A DNA stretch of 37,143 bases. Origin: a virus. Both the position numbers and the translations under genes were made by a program. Positions 20,719 through 29,680 of this stretch are shown here, piece by piece (the stretch's first letter is position 1; the number at the start of each line of letters is the position of its first letter). The notes below the pieces were generated by a model. The model was not told the origin of the DNA. It ran no database searches and was given only the letters and a program-made list of their open reading frames with translations. The stretch spans positions 1 through 37,143 of IMG/VR virus record IMGVR_UViG_3300046642_000534; one strand, given 5' to 3'.

Positions 20719-21736
20719 GGGAGCCCCCTTTCAGGCGCAGCGCCTTTTCGATCTCGGCGATCCGCTTTTCGTGCAGGGCCGCCGCGGCGAGCGTGATGCC
20801 GCCGAGGCGCCCATAGTCGACCATCTTGCCGCGTGGGGTTTCGATGACCGCCGACTTGCCGATCGGGGTCTTCTCGAGCTCCTGCGCCATCGGCGACACG
20901 TAGCGCCCCGCGCCGTCCGCCGGGTCCTTGTAGCGGTAGGAGTGAACGCCGAGTTCGCCGAGCATCGCGCGCACGTCGCGTTCGGCCGGTTCGATCGAAG
21001 TCTTCGCGCGCTCGTCGCTTACGAGCTGCATCCCGCCGCTCGCAAGCAGGTTGTTCCGTGGATCCGGAGGCGGCGGCGGGGCAGAGAGCCCAGGAAAGTT
21101 CATCCCGCCGATGTTGAAAGGATCGTTCGCGGGGCGTTGAAACGAGTTCCCCATTTGCGGCGTCGAGCCCTGCGCAAAGTTGTTTCTGGGATCGGGCGGC
21201 GGGATCGCCGGATTGAGCATGTTGCTGAAGTCAATGGGCGGCCCACCCGGAGAGCCGGGAAGTGGCTTCGGAGGCGGCGCATTTCCCGCGCCATTCAGGA
21301 GCGGATAGGTGGCCCCGCCGTTGTTCTCGCGCGCTCCGAGGGCCGGATCGTAGGAAACTCGCGGGCCGCCGCCGCCGTAGCCCGATAGGGGCCCGAGAAG
21401 AGGGGCAGCCGACTGCGCTGCGGGTGCAGCCGACTGCATGAAGTTGTTGTTGTTGCCCGCACCCGCAGCCGTCAGAGCTCGGAGAAAGTTCTGCGTTTGC
21501 TGCGCGTTGCTGCCGCCGGCAAGCGCTTGCTGCTCGATGCTCTGCTGCTGATTGGCCTGCTGCTGCATCGGCTGCGTGGGCACGTACGCGCTCGACTGCA
21601 TCGACGACGGCATCGGCTGCGCCTGCGCGTTGTACTGCGGCCCCGGCGCGGACTGCGCCGGAGTCGTGGGCAAGCGAATCGGGCTTTGCTGCTGCGGCCC
21701 TTGCCCCGGCGGCATCCAAGGTCCTTGAGAGCTCAT
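20711..21736 (-). CDS. Tail protein with complete S74 intramolecular chaperone domain
   Basis: The product is 341 residues. Residues 1-235 are Pro/Gln/Asn-rich and include a repeated PPPDPRNN. From Ser240-Asp241 (SDERAKTSIEPAERD) a peptidase S74 domain follows: LGVHSYRYKDPADG, RYVSPMAQELEKTP, GKMVDYGRLGGITLAAAALHEKRIAEIE. In tailspikes and fibres this domain assembles trimers and then cuts itself off at the Ser of the SD motif. A low-complexity passenger is unusual. The same motif ends the two neighbouring genes. Both ends overlap neighbours (8 nt and ATGA). Confidence 0.85.
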   Translation of the reverse strand: MSSQGPWMPPGQGPQQQSPIRLPTTPAQSAPGPQYNAQAQPMPSSMQSSAYVPTQPMQQQANQQQSIEQQALAGGSNAQQTQNFLRALTAAGAGNNNNFMQSAAPAAQSAAPLLGPLSGYGGGGPRVSYDPALGARENNGGATYPLLNGAGNAPPPKPLPGSPGGPPIDFSNMLNPAIPPPDPRNNFAQGSTPQMGNSFQRPANDPFNIGGMNFPGLSAPPPPPDPRNNLLASGGMQLVSDERAKTSIEPAERDVRAMLGELGVHSYRYKDPADGAGRYVSPMAQELEKTPIGKSAVIETPRGKMVDYGRLGGITLAAAALHEKRIAEIEKALRLKGGSRG

Positions 21737-22110
21737 CGGGTCCCCCTTGCGAGCACGGCAAGAAGCTCGCGCACGTCGCGCTCGCCGGAGCGGATCTCCG
21801 TCTTCGCTCGACGATCGGACATCTGCTGCATCGACTGCCCGATCGCGCTCGGCGGCATGACGTTGATGGCCGGGGCAAAATTCGGCGCCGCCTGCTTCTG
21901 GAGCGGGCTCGAGCCGTAGAGCTTGTCGAAGATGTCCGGTTGATGCGACCCCGGCGCGGCCGCGCTGGAAGCCATCATCCCTTGCCCAAACTTCTGCGCG
22001 CCCGCTGCCACGCCGCTCGCGAGCTGCCCCGGAAGCGGTGACTCCGCCGAGAGCTCCTGCGCATCGGGCTCGGGCGGAGCGTCGTACGAAATCGAGCTAT
22101 CAACGGGCAT
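21733..22110 (-). CDS. Small virion protein ending in truncated S74 motif
   Basis: The product is 125 residues. The first 95 residues have low complexity and contain PGSHQPDIFDKLYG and INVMPPSAIGQSM. From Ser98-Asp99 the sequence SDRRAKTEIRSGERDVRELL aligns with the opening of the S74 domain in the next gene, but the protein ends 8 residues later. It thus keeps the cleavage-site region without the chaperone body. It overlaps the S74 gene by ATGA and the upstream gene by 11 nt. Confidence 0.65.
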   Translation of the reverse strand: MPVDSSISYDAPPEPDAQELSAESPLPGQLASGVAAGAQKFGQGMMASSAAAPGSHQPDIFDKLYGSSPLQKQAAPNFAPAINVMPPSAIGQSMQQMSDRRAKTEIRSGERDVRELLAVLARGTR

Positions 22111-23305
22111 CGCTGCCTCCGATCAAGGCCGAGAGGAACGAACGCACATCGCGCTCGCCGGAACGAACCGAGGTCTTCGCTCGACGATCGGACATCGCCG
22201 CCGCGGCAAGCGCGCCGGCTGCCGCCATGCCTGCGCCCGCCATGCCGGAAGCATTGTTTTGTGAGTTGATGGCCTGCCCCATGTCGGTTGAAGCAAGGCT
22301 CATCTGCTCTTGTCCGAAGAGCTGCTGATAGGCGATTTGGTTCGCGATATCCTGCTGATTTTGGCCCATCATCGCCTGTAGGTAGGCGGCGTATTGCTGG
22401 TCGTTGAGCTGGTTTTGCGCCGTCTGCGATTGCAGGTTTGCCATGCTCGTCGCTTGGTTCATGTTGCCTTGCTGCAACGCGAACTGATTGATGCCGCTCT
22501 GATTGGCGAGTTGCGCCTGCTGCATCGCCTGTTGATTGGCGAGCGCGTACTGCGCGGCCGTCGACTGGTTTGCGAGCCCCGCCTGCTGCGCGAGCTGCGC
22601 CTGCGTTTGCGAGGTCGTTTGCGACTGCCCACGGAGCCCGCCGAGCGCGCCCGTGAGCTGCTGCTGCGCCGCCATGGCTTCTTGCGAGCGGCCGAGCGCT
22701 GCGGTCTGCGCCGCCTGCTGCTGCGCCGCTGCGCCCTGTGTCGCCGCCTGCCGTTGCGCGAGTGCGGGGTTCGAGGCGCCACGCTGCGACCCAAGGGCAG
22801 CCATTTGCGCCGCCGTGATCTGCGCCGCCTGCTGCCGCGCCTGCTGCTCGGCGACGCTCGGGCCAAGTCCCGTCGCCTGCGCGGCGAGAAGGTTCGCCTG
22901 CTTCGCCTGCGCCGCTGCGAGCTGCTGATCCTGCGCCGTGCCGAGCTGTGCGCCGCTCGTCATCATCGCGGGCGCCGCCTGCGCACCGCCGTAGAGCGAC
23001 GAGAGCCCCATTTGGGTCATTTGGGCCATGGGCGCGGATTGATCCGTCCGGGTGTTCATCCCGTTCTGAATCGCGCCGTAGACCGCCTTCGAATTTGGAT
23101 CGTCGAAGGCCTGCCCGTTCGCGTACATGAAGCCGCCGATGGACGGAGATGCGACCACAGCCCCCGATGTCGGCTGCGAATCGCGCGCATTGTGCGCCGT
23201 TAGGTCGGAGCTCGTATACCAGGAGCCCGGGCCCGAGCCGTACTGCTGCGCGCCGTTCGTGAGGCGCGGCGCGACGTAGCCAGGATCGGGAGCTTGAGAG
23301 GTCAT
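22100..23305 (-). CDS. Gln/Ala-rich helical virion protein ending in truncated S74 motif
   Basis: The product is 401 residues. Residues 170-345 are a very Gln/Ala/Asn-rich helix (QQARQQAAQITAAQMAALG, ALANQQAMQQAQLANQSG), like ejected or internal virion proteins. A glycine/alanine stretch (GMAGAGMAAAGALAAAAM) precedes Ser372-Asp373 and SDRRAKTSVRSGERDVRSFL, again the first part of an S74 domain that stops after about 30 residues. Its ATG overlaps the tail gene's stop as ATGA. Confidence 0.65.
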   Translation of the reverse strand: MTSQAPDPGYVAPRLTNGAQQYGSGPGSWYTSSDLTAHNARDSQPTSGAVVASPSIGGFMYANGQAFDDPNSKAVYGAIQNGMNTRTDQSAPMAQMTQMGLSSLYGGAQAAPAMMTSGAQLGTAQDQQLAAAQAKQANLLAAQATGLGPSVAEQQARQQAAQITAAQMAALGSQRGASNPALAQRQAATQGAAAQQQAAQTAALGRSQEAMAAQQQLTGALGGLRGQSQTTSQTQAQLAQQAGLANQSTAAQYALANQQAMQQAQLANQSGINQFALQQGNMNQATSMANLQSQTAQNQLNDQQYAAYLQAMMGQNQQDIANQIAYQQLFGQEQMSLASTDMGQAINSQNNASGMAGAGMAAAGALAAAAMSDRRAKTSVRSGERDVRSFLSALIGGSDAR

Positions 23306-26301
23306 TGGGTCCCCGTAATTGCCGTCGCCGGCAGCTGTGCTCCCTTGAGCGCGCCTACTCGAAACGTCAACGCCGAGATCGCGTAGCCCTCGCCGTAGGG
23401 CGCCTGCTGCGTGTCGCTCACCTTGAGTGAGATTGCGGTGCACCGCTGGCGCTTGAAATCGATGCGGAACTGATACGGGGTGTAGCTGCCGCCCCAAACG
23501 CCGCCGCCGGATCCCCACGTTCCGCCGCCGGATCCCCATGTCGTGATGTTCTGCGACGCGTCGATCGTTCCCTCATCGCTGTAGACGTTCGCGTAGTCGT
23601 AGGCCACCTGCACGCGCAGGCTATGCGGGCTCTTGTATGCGCCGAGGATCCAAGCCTGGTAGACGCGCTGAAACCCGTTTAGCTGATTGAACGCAAGGTG
23701 AGGCGTCGTCCATGAGAGATAGACGGGCGAGCCGCCATCCGTGAACTTCGCCCGGTTCTGCGCGTAGACGATGCCGGAAGCCTTCACGAACACGAAGCGA
23801 GCTCCGAAGCTGTCGGAGTCCTGCGCATCGTGGTTCGTCCACGTGCTCCACTGGTCGTAGTAGTAGTCGAAGACGAGCGCGGGCCCGCTCGACGTCGTGA
23901 AGATCACTTGATTGGCGTCTTGGTCGAGCGTCGACGAAGTGATCTCGAGATCGTTGTACCTCTCTACCGGCGCGCCGATGTAGGTCGCGTTCATCGAGCG
24001 GTCGAGCTGATAGATCCCCTTGTCGGTCTGAAACATGAGGCCGTCGGGCGTAGAGACAACGCTGTTCGGGTTCGAGCATCCGACGTCGGTTGTCACGTAC
24101 TGCGGATCGGGGAATGTCTGCCCGTCCCCCGTATCGTTGGGCCCGTCGCCCGAGAGAACGAAGATCGCCGAGCGCTTGAAGATGATAAGCTTGTCATCCA
24201 TCAACCCGAGCGCCGTGATGGCGCCGCCGCGCGGGTCGCACCCAAGCGTGAGCGAAGCTGAGAACTCGACGGGAATCGTGTTGAAGTTCGTGTTGTCGAA
24301 ACGATTCTTCGAGTACCAAAGAAGGTTCGGATCTTCGAGCCCGGCGACAATCACGCGCCCCTGATAGAGCGAGATGAGCGAGCATGCGGGCGGCGCCGCG
24401 TTGTCGAGCACACCCCCCGTCGTGTAGAGCAGCTCGTCCGCCGCGATGTCGGCGTCGGCGAGCTTGTCTGTGAAGGTCACGGTATCGTTGGTCGGGTCGT
24501 TCAAGAGCGAGCCCGAGCCGAGCTGCGAGGTGATGCGATGAAAGGTCACGTCGTTGACCGCGGTCCGATAGATCGCGATGGCGACGTTGCTCTTTGCCGT
24601 GAGCCGAAGCGTCGAGATCGTAAGCGTGACGTGATTCGTTGCCGTGACAGAAACGGTGACGGGCTTGCTCGTGCCGGAGCGGTGGATCTGCCCGTGGTTG
24701 TCCGTCCATTCCCACACGACTACGTATTGATAGGAGCCCGTCGAAAGGCTCCCATCGCTCCCGCTGGCGCTTGCCGTGAAGTGCTCGGGGTCGAGGTGGA
24801 AGCCGTGCTCTACGGCCGCCGAGCCGTCGTAGCTCTGCAAGATGCCGCCGACGAAAAGGAGCTGCCGCGCGCTCGTCGCCGCGAGAAACCTGTTCGGGTG
24901 CGCGAAGTCGAAACGCGTCGACGAGACGCCGAGGAGCGCGAACAGCGTGTTCGCTTCCGTGATGATCTTGCCCTTCGTCAGATTCGCCCACAGCCATGTA
25001 CCCGTGTCGGCGAGCGAGCACTCGGAAAGCATCCCGTTGGTTCGAAGGCCCCCGCCGACATCGGCGCCGATCTTCGCGACGATGGGGAACGTGCTCGAGA
25101 GCTCGGCCGTGAAGTACGTGCTTTGAAGCGGCGACTCGTGCGCGAACGTGGCGTAGCTCTGCCCGTCTTGCGTGAACGCCTTGGCGGCGAGCCCGACGCT
25201 TCGAAGCGTTCCAACCGTGGCAACCGTCCCCCCGCTCGTCGTCGTCTTGAGCTTCGAGAGATGGTTGTAGGTCGCGGCCGCCTTGACCTCGTAGACGATC
25301 TGCATCTTGAGCGCCGTAGTCGGCGACTCAACCATGGTGAGCGCGAGCGACTCCGCCGATGCGTCGACGACGGTATCGGCGAGCACGGCGACGAGGTTGT
25401 AGGTGTAGACGGCAACGCGCACGTCGGCGCCGGTCGCCCATCCGATCCAGATGTTCTGCACGCTGTCGCCGACAACGGAGAGGACCGAGAGCTTTCCGCC
25501 GGTGATTGCCTTGTTGACCGTATTCTCGACGATGACGGGCGCGGCAGGATTCACGGCCAGCGTTTGGTCGAGCGTCATCAGCTGGATCGCGCCCGTCACG
25601 GTCGACGACGAGAGGTAGCCGATTGCAAGCTTTGCCCCGATAACCGCCACGTCGTAGCCGAAGGCCGCAAAGCCATCTGTGAAGATCGTGGTCTTCGTTC
25701 CGAGGAGCGTCGGGTTCAGCGGGTTGATCGTGCGGTAGTAGAGCGATTCGGTTCCGTTGCTGAAGAGGATCACGATCTTGCCGGCGAAGGCGATGACCTT
25801 CGGCTGGACGCCGGCGACATCAACGAGCGCATTGCTCACGGCAAAGGCGCGCGTGGTCGCGTCGACGACGGAGTAGCGAACGCCGCCGCCCGAGTCTTCC
25901 CACGCGTACACCTCGATCCCTTTGAGGATCGCGACGTCGGGGTTGAGCTGCTGCGCGCCGGTGATGCGCACGATCGTGTTGTCGGTCGCGATGATCGAGA
26001 CCGCGTTCCCACGGTTGAGCCAATTGCCCGTCGCCTCGACGTGCGAATAGACGTGCTTCCCGTCGAACAGAAGAAGCTCGTCCTCGTGGGAGGCGATGGC
26101 CTGCGCGGCCTGCACGGCGCCGCCGCCCTCGACGCTCGTCGATAACGTGTCGTAGCCGAAGCGCTTCGTGATCTGCCCGCCGCGCGTGAATTGCCCATTT
26201 TCGAGCGCGAGCAGCTTGCCCGCGAGCACCTGCGCCGGGTCGGTCTTCGTGTCGAGACCGCCCGAGAAGGGGATGGGAACGAGCTGCGGATCGAGGCTCA
26301 T
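23302..26301 (-). CDS. Large tail hub / stabilisation protein (tail-tubular-B or P22 gp10-like)
   Basis: The product is 999 residues, predominantly beta, with many repeated blade-like strands (for example SLYQGRVIVAGLEDPNLLWY, MDDKLIIFKRSAIFVLSG, PDGLMFQTDKGIYQL). The N-terminus (LVPIPFSGGLDTKTDPAQVL then LALENGQFTRGGQITKRFG) is the conserved opening of podoviral tail nozzle/stabilisation proteins, which carry beta-propellers. It should close the tail below the connector and bind fibres. ATG 26301 overlaps the upstream stop; 101 codons of open frame further upstream are a shadow. Confidence 0.7.
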   Translation of the reverse strand: MSLDPQLVPIPFSGGLDTKTDPAQVLAGKLLALENGQFTRGGQITKRFGYDTLSTSVEGGGAVQAAQAIASHEDELLLFDGKHVYSHVEATGNWLNRGNAVSIIATDNTIVRITGAQQLNPDVAILKGIEVYAWEDSGGGVRYSVVDATTRAFAVSNALVDVAGVQPKVIAFAGKIVILFSNGTESLYYRTINPLNPTLLGTKTTIFTDGFAAFGYDVAVIGAKLAIGYLSSSTVTGAIQLMTLDQTLAVNPAAPVIVENTVNKAITGGKLSVLSVVGDSVQNIWIGWATGADVRVAVYTYNLVAVLADTVVDASAESLALTMVESPTTALKMQIVYEVKAAATYNHLSKLKTTTSGGTVATVGTLRSVGLAAKAFTQDGQSYATFAHESPLQSTYFTAELSSTFPIVAKIGADVGGGLRTNGMLSECSLADTGTWLWANLTKGKIITEANTLFALLGVSSTRFDFAHPNRFLAATSARQLLFVGGILQSYDGSAAVEHGFHLDPEHFTASASGSDGSLSTGSYQYVVVWEWTDNHGQIHRSGTSKPVTVSVTATNHVTLTISTLRLTAKSNVAIAIYRTAVNDVTFHRITSQLGSGSLLNDPTNDTVTFTDKLADADIAADELLYTTGGVLDNAAPPACSLISLYQGRVIVAGLEDPNLLWYSKNRFDNTNFNTIPVEFSASLTLGCDPRGGAITALGLMDDKLIIFKRSAIFVLSGDGPNDTGDGQTFPDPQYVTTDVGCSNPNSVVSTPDGLMFQTDKGIYQLDRSMNATYIGAPVERYNDLEITSSTLDQDANQVIFTTSSGPALVFDYYYDQWSTWTNHDAQDSDSFGARFVFVKASGIVYAQNRAKFTDGGSPVYLSWTTPHLAFNQLNGFQRVYQAWILGAYKSPHSLRVQVAYDYANVYSDEGTIDASQNITTWGSGGGTWGSGGGVWGGSYTPYQFRIDFKRQRCTAISLKVSDTQQAPYGEGYAISALTFRVGALKGAQLPATAITGTQ

Positions 26302-27677
26302 TTCGTGATCCCCAGAAGCTTGAGATCGGCGAGCAGGGTCCCGAGTACGTGCGCCACCTGCGTCGTGGTCGCGCCGGTTTCGTCGAGCGATCGCGACGTG
26401 CTGTGGTTCGTCGTCGTGTATGTGGCAGGGGTGACGGGTGTCACGCCGAAGCCGTATTTCCCTGAGTTCGAGTAAATCTGAATGTCGTTGGCGGCTTCCC
26501 ACGTCGCGACGAGCCCTGAAACGTGGGCAGCAAAGGCAGCATCCCCGTTGTAGGTGGTTTCGACGATGAAGTTTCCTCCGGTCCCGATGAGCACATGCAC
26601 CCATCCGCCAGAGCCAACATCATCGATAACGAGCCCGTTTCCCGTAGTGCTCCCATCGCCGAAGAAAACGGGAACATCGGCGATTACATGCGTTCGCGGG
26701 ACGGAACTCGACGTAAGGTGCTCTACCTTGAGATTAGTTACCCCGCTCGCGCTCACCTTGACGGCGAGGAACCCCGTCGGCTGCAGCGTCAGGTTACCGG
26801 AGCACACCGCCGACATCCCCACCGCATTCGTCGCGTCGCCGATCGTGATGTTGTCGCTCGCATCGGTCGCGACGAGCGAAATGTCCTGCGACCCGGCATT
26901 GTTCCGAGCCTTAATTGCGGACACCTTCGAGAGCGCGATCGCGCCCGTGAGCGCGGGCGCTGCGCCCGTCGTAACGTTGCCCTGCTCGGCGTTGTAGACC
27001 GAGATCGCAACCCACTTCGACGAGCCATCCGATAGCAGCATGACGCCGCCCCACGCCGCCGAAACGACGTAGCTCGTCGCGCCCGCGATGGTGTCGGCGC
27101 CCGCGCGCAAGATCGTGAATGGATGCGTCTGCGCCGTGCCGCTCTTGTCGAGAAATACGTACAGGCGCCCCGCCGTGACGGCGCCCGCTGCGGGCATCGT
27201 GATCGTGCGCGCTCCGCCCGTGTCGACGAGGTAGAGCGTGTACGTGTCGCTCGCGAGAATCGTCGGCGAGCTCGAGACCGCAAGCGCCTTCCACGTCGTG
27301 GGGCCCGTCGTGACATTCACGGCGCCGCCGCTCGTCAGCTTGATGGCCGTGCCGCTCCCGTCGTTCGCGTACATGTCGCCGCCGACGAAGTAGACGCAGT
27401 CCACGTCTCCCGAGGCCGAGAGCGTGCTTCCCTGGTCGGTGTATCGCGACGTGCGAAGATCGACGACGTTGTGGCTCACCGCGAGCGAGTCTTTGAATGA
27501 CACGTCGCCGTCGATGGCGAGCGCCGCCGCCGGCAGCTTCTTCCCGTCCGTCGGCGCGCCCGTGTGGGTGTGCCCGCCGATCGTCGTGAGCGCGTTCGAC
27601 ACGTCCTGCTCTGCGTCCGGCTCGACCGTGCCGAGGACGACCGGATTCGTGAAACCCATGTTCGGATCGACAGGCAT
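26298..27677 (-). CDS. Second fibre-like virion protein
   Basis: The product is 459 residues, beta-rich and Gly/Thr/Ser-rich. It has an opening IGGHTHTGAPTDGKKLPAAA typical of phage fibre or collar proteins, repeated strand motifs, and a C-terminal segment RSLDETGATTTQVAHVLGTL then LADLKLLG, a likely trimerisation helix. It lies between the connector-region genes and the tail hub, so it may be a head or collar fibre, or the adapter of the tail fibre at 13909-15216. The ATG shares one base with the upstream stop. Confidence 0.6.
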   Translation of the reverse strand: MPVDPNMGFTNPVVLGTVEPDAEQDVSNALTTIGGHTHTGAPTDGKKLPAAALAIDGDVSFKDSLAVSHNVVDLRTSRYTDQGSTLSASGDVDCVYFVGGDMYANDGSGTAIKLTSGGAVNVTTGPTTWKALAVSSSPTILASDTYTLYLVDTGGARTITMPAAGAVTAGRLYVFLDKSGTAQTHPFTILRAGADTIAGATSYVVSAAWGGVMLLSDGSSKWVAISVYNAEQGNVTTGAAPALTGAIALSKVSAIKARNNAGSQDISLVATDASDNITIGDATNAVGMSAVCSGNLTLQPTGFLAVKVSASGVTNLKVEHLTSSSVPRTHVIADVPVFFGDGSTTGNGLVIDDVGSGGWVHVLIGTGGNFIVETTYNGDAAFAAHVSGLVATWEAANDIQIYSNSGKYGFGVTPVTPATYTTTNHSTSRSLDETGATTTQVAHVLGTLLADLKLLGITK

Positions 27678-27994
27678 CAGAACACCACCAAATCCGCCGT
27701 GACATCGGCCGACGTGTGAAGGTCAATCGTTCGCTCTGGCGAGGCGTTCGAATCCTGCGAATCCCAGAGCGTCGCCTGCGCCCGCACGCGTGCGGGGTGC
27801 CATCCGACGAGCTTGCGCCCGAGCTTGTGCGGCACGTGGTTCGTCTTCCCGCTCTTCAGCTCGACGCCTTCGAGCAGCAACGCATCGGCCGTAGGGCTCT
27901 TCGCGAGCGGGTCCAGCACGTCAGAGACGTTGGCTTGAATGCGTTGAAGCACGCGATCCTGCGTGTTGACGGATTGAAAGCGCCTCAGAGCCAT
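27677..27994 (-). CDS. Small head-tail or tail protein
   Basis: The product is 105 residues. It opens with a helix (TQDRVLQRIQANVSDVLDPL), then DALLLEGVELKSGKTNHVPH, LVGWHPARVRAQATLWDSQD and a strand-rich end. Small proteins of this type are common next to connector genes of podoviruses. The exact role is unknown. The start lies 10 nt inside the upstream gene; the long open frame upstream of it is a shadow. Confidence 0.6.
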   Translation of the reverse strand: MALRRFQSVNTQDRVLQRIQANVSDVLDPLAKSPTADALLLEGVELKSGKTNHVPHKLGRKLVGWHPARVRAQATLWDSQDSNASPERTIDLHTSADVTADLVVF

Positions 27995-28683
27995 CCGCCG
28001 CCCCCGCGCCCGTAGCCTCCGGGCCAGAACTGATTGTTGTCGCGGGTGTCTTCGGCGTGCTTCGGCGGGCCCGCATCGCGTGGCCTCGCCGAGTCTACGA
28101 TTCGTTTCCCGAGCGCCTGCTTCTGCACGAGGAAGATCGAAGGGTCGAGGTCTTCCTTCGCCTTCACTTTCGCGCAGCAGTCCGCGACCGCGTACTCGTG
28201 CCATGCGTTCGTGTCGAGGTAGCTCGGCAAGTCGTCGCCACTCGCGAGCGGCGCAAACTTCGCCGTGTACCAGAGCTGGTACGTGGCGCTCGCGTTCTGC
28301 GTCGGAATGAGCTGCACGACGTTGCCTTGCAGCCGGTAGAAGATGTCGAGGTAGCCGTACGCGACGTTCACGAACGGAAACGCGAACCGGTTTCGCTGCT
28401 GCATCGAGTAGGGAAACAGCGTCACCCATCGGCTGCCGATCTCCCGGTCGACGCCGCGGAGCTTGTAGAAGTCGGCGGGAAGCGGGAAGCTCGAGCCGCC
28501 CGCGACCACGATCGGGGTGGATACCGAAAGCTGGTAGTCCTCGTACGTGGTCGCGAGCAGATCGTACAGTTCGGCGAGAGAGCTGTTCAACCACGAGACG
28601 AGCTCCGGATCCGTGACGAATTGCGAGTTCACCTTGTCGGTGCGCTCCCGCACGGTCGCCACGAGATCCGAAAGCTTCGTCAT
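27985..28683 (-). CDS. Head-tail adaptor (P22 gp4/T7 gp11-like)
   Basis: The product is 232 residues. It begins with helices typical of podoviral adaptors (TKLSDLVATVRERTDKVNSQ, TDPELVSWLNSSLAELYDLL), followed by YQLSVSTPIVVAGGSSFPLP and DFYKLRGVDREIGSRWVTLF. These are strands of the inserted domain, and further helices end in a glycine tail. It would bind below the portal and form the upper tail tube. Placement two genes after the capsid gene and before the tail genes fits. Confidence 0.7.
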   Translation of the reverse strand: MTKLSDLVATVRERTDKVNSQFVTDPELVSWLNSSLAELYDLLATTYEDYQLSVSTPIVVAGGSSFPLPADFYKLRGVDREIGSRWVTLFPYSMQQRNRFAFPFVNVAYGYLDIFYRLQGNVVQLIPTQNASATYQLWYTAKFAPLASGDDLPSYLDTNAWHEYAVADCCAKVKAKEDLDPSIFLVQKQALGKRIVDSARPRDAGPPKHAEDTRDNNQFWPGGYGRGGGGWL

Positions 28684-28685
28684 GG

Positions 28686-28913
28686 TTAATACTCGTCTGC
28701 GTGCATCTCGCAGAACTGCGAGAGTGCTTCGGTTACGGCGTCCACGTCGTCTGCTTTCAGAGCGTCCATGAGGTCGCGCGCGACCGATTTCTTGTCCATC
28801 CCGTCGCCGCCCTCGCCCTCGCCATTGCCGTCTTCGCTGTCGGGAGCGTCGTCGGAGTGGTCGGGCGAGTGGAGCTTCGGCTTTCCCATCCCGATGATCA
28901 GCGCGTTGGACAT
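28686..28913 (-). CDS. Acidic small protein
   Basis: The product is 75 residues. Residues 19-37 are an acidic, glycine-rich linker (DHSDDAPDSEDGNGEGEGG). The end is a helix (DLMDALKADDVDAVTEALSQ). AAGGAGG lies 6 nt before the ATG, a strong ribosome site, which suggests high expression. Similar acidic small proteins near capsid genes serve as assembly or cement partners, but no homology is evident. Confidence 0.65.
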   Translation of the reverse strand: MSNALIIGMGKPKLHSPDHSDDAPDSEDGNGEGEGGDGMDKKSVARDLMDALKADDVDAVTEALSQFCEMHADEY

Positions 28914-28914
28914 C

Positions 28915-29670
28915 TCAATCCTCCTTCAAATTCTGGAACGTGAAGGAGAACGCGAAGCCGCTCGAGACGAGGTTCGCGAGCAATCCATCCTGCGTGTAGA
29001 GAAGCGTGATGGTCTGCGCCGTGATGTCGTCGGTCGCCGTGGTGAGCAGTTGCCCGCGCGTGTTGTACTGCCAGAGGTTGAACTGCCCCTCAAGCTCGAG
29101 CCCCACGCATGCCGTCGTCGAAAGGCCGAGGTTCGTCTTCGCCGTGCTCGACGTGTTCATCGCGATCGACGAGGTTGACCCGGCGACCGGATCGATGATC
29201 CGGAGATACTTGCCGCCGAGAATCGAGGCGACGGCGGAGCCGCCCTCTGCCGTGTTGATCTGCGCGGCGATGTCCGCCACGCTCGAAGGCGTCGTGAACG
29301 TCGTCGTTTTCTCGCCGCCGGCCGAGGCCGTCAGCAGGAGCGTTTCGCCGTTCAGGGCCGAGAGCGTGAGCGCCGTAAGATCGGCCGTTCCGATCTTCGT
29401 GCCGAAGGCCTTGGGTTGCTCGGCCTGCGCCGTCCACGCCTTCAACTTGAACCAAGCATCATCGAGCGTGAACACGTACTTTCCCGTCGAGGGGTGTGCA
29501 ACCGACGTGATGCCGCGCGGCAGATACAAGACGTCGCCGTCTTGATCCTTCACGGTCCCGTCGTTGATGTTCGTCACGTCTCCGGATGAGTCCGTGAGCA
29601 GGCGTCCCGTCACCACGAAGATTTCGGGGTGCAGGTATTTGGTGAACTGAAAGCCCCTTACGCTGGCCAT
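28915..29670 (-). CDS. Structural protein next to capsid gene
   Basis: The product is 251 residues, beta-rich (HPEIFVVTGRLLTDSSGDVT, DVLYLPRGITSVAHPSTGKY, FSFTFQNLKED at the end), with central Thr/Ser-rich strands. AAGGGGG precedes the ATG. Its position right after the capsid gene is typical of decoration proteins or a head-completion protein. I do not recognise the family. Confidence 0.55.
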   Translation of the reverse strand: MASVRGFQFTKYLHPEIFVVTGRLLTDSSGDVTNINDGTVKDQDGDVLYLPRGITSVAHPSTGKYVFTLDDAWFKLKAWTAQAEQPKAFGTKIGTADLTALTLSALNGETLLLTASAGGEKTTTFTTPSSVADIAAQINTAEGGSAVASILGGKYLRIIDPVAGSTSSIAMNTSSTAKTNLGLSTTACVGLELEGQFNLWQYNTRGQLLTTATDDITAQTITLLYTQDGLLANLVSSGFAFSFTFQNLKED

Positions 29671-29680
29671 CGTTGCCCCC

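Noticed and set aside
23306-26604. 1100-residue version of the tail hub protein
   Set aside because: The extra 101 residues before 26301 overlap the fibre-like gene and are Arg/His-rich shadow sequence. The ATG at 26301 is in an ATGA overlap.
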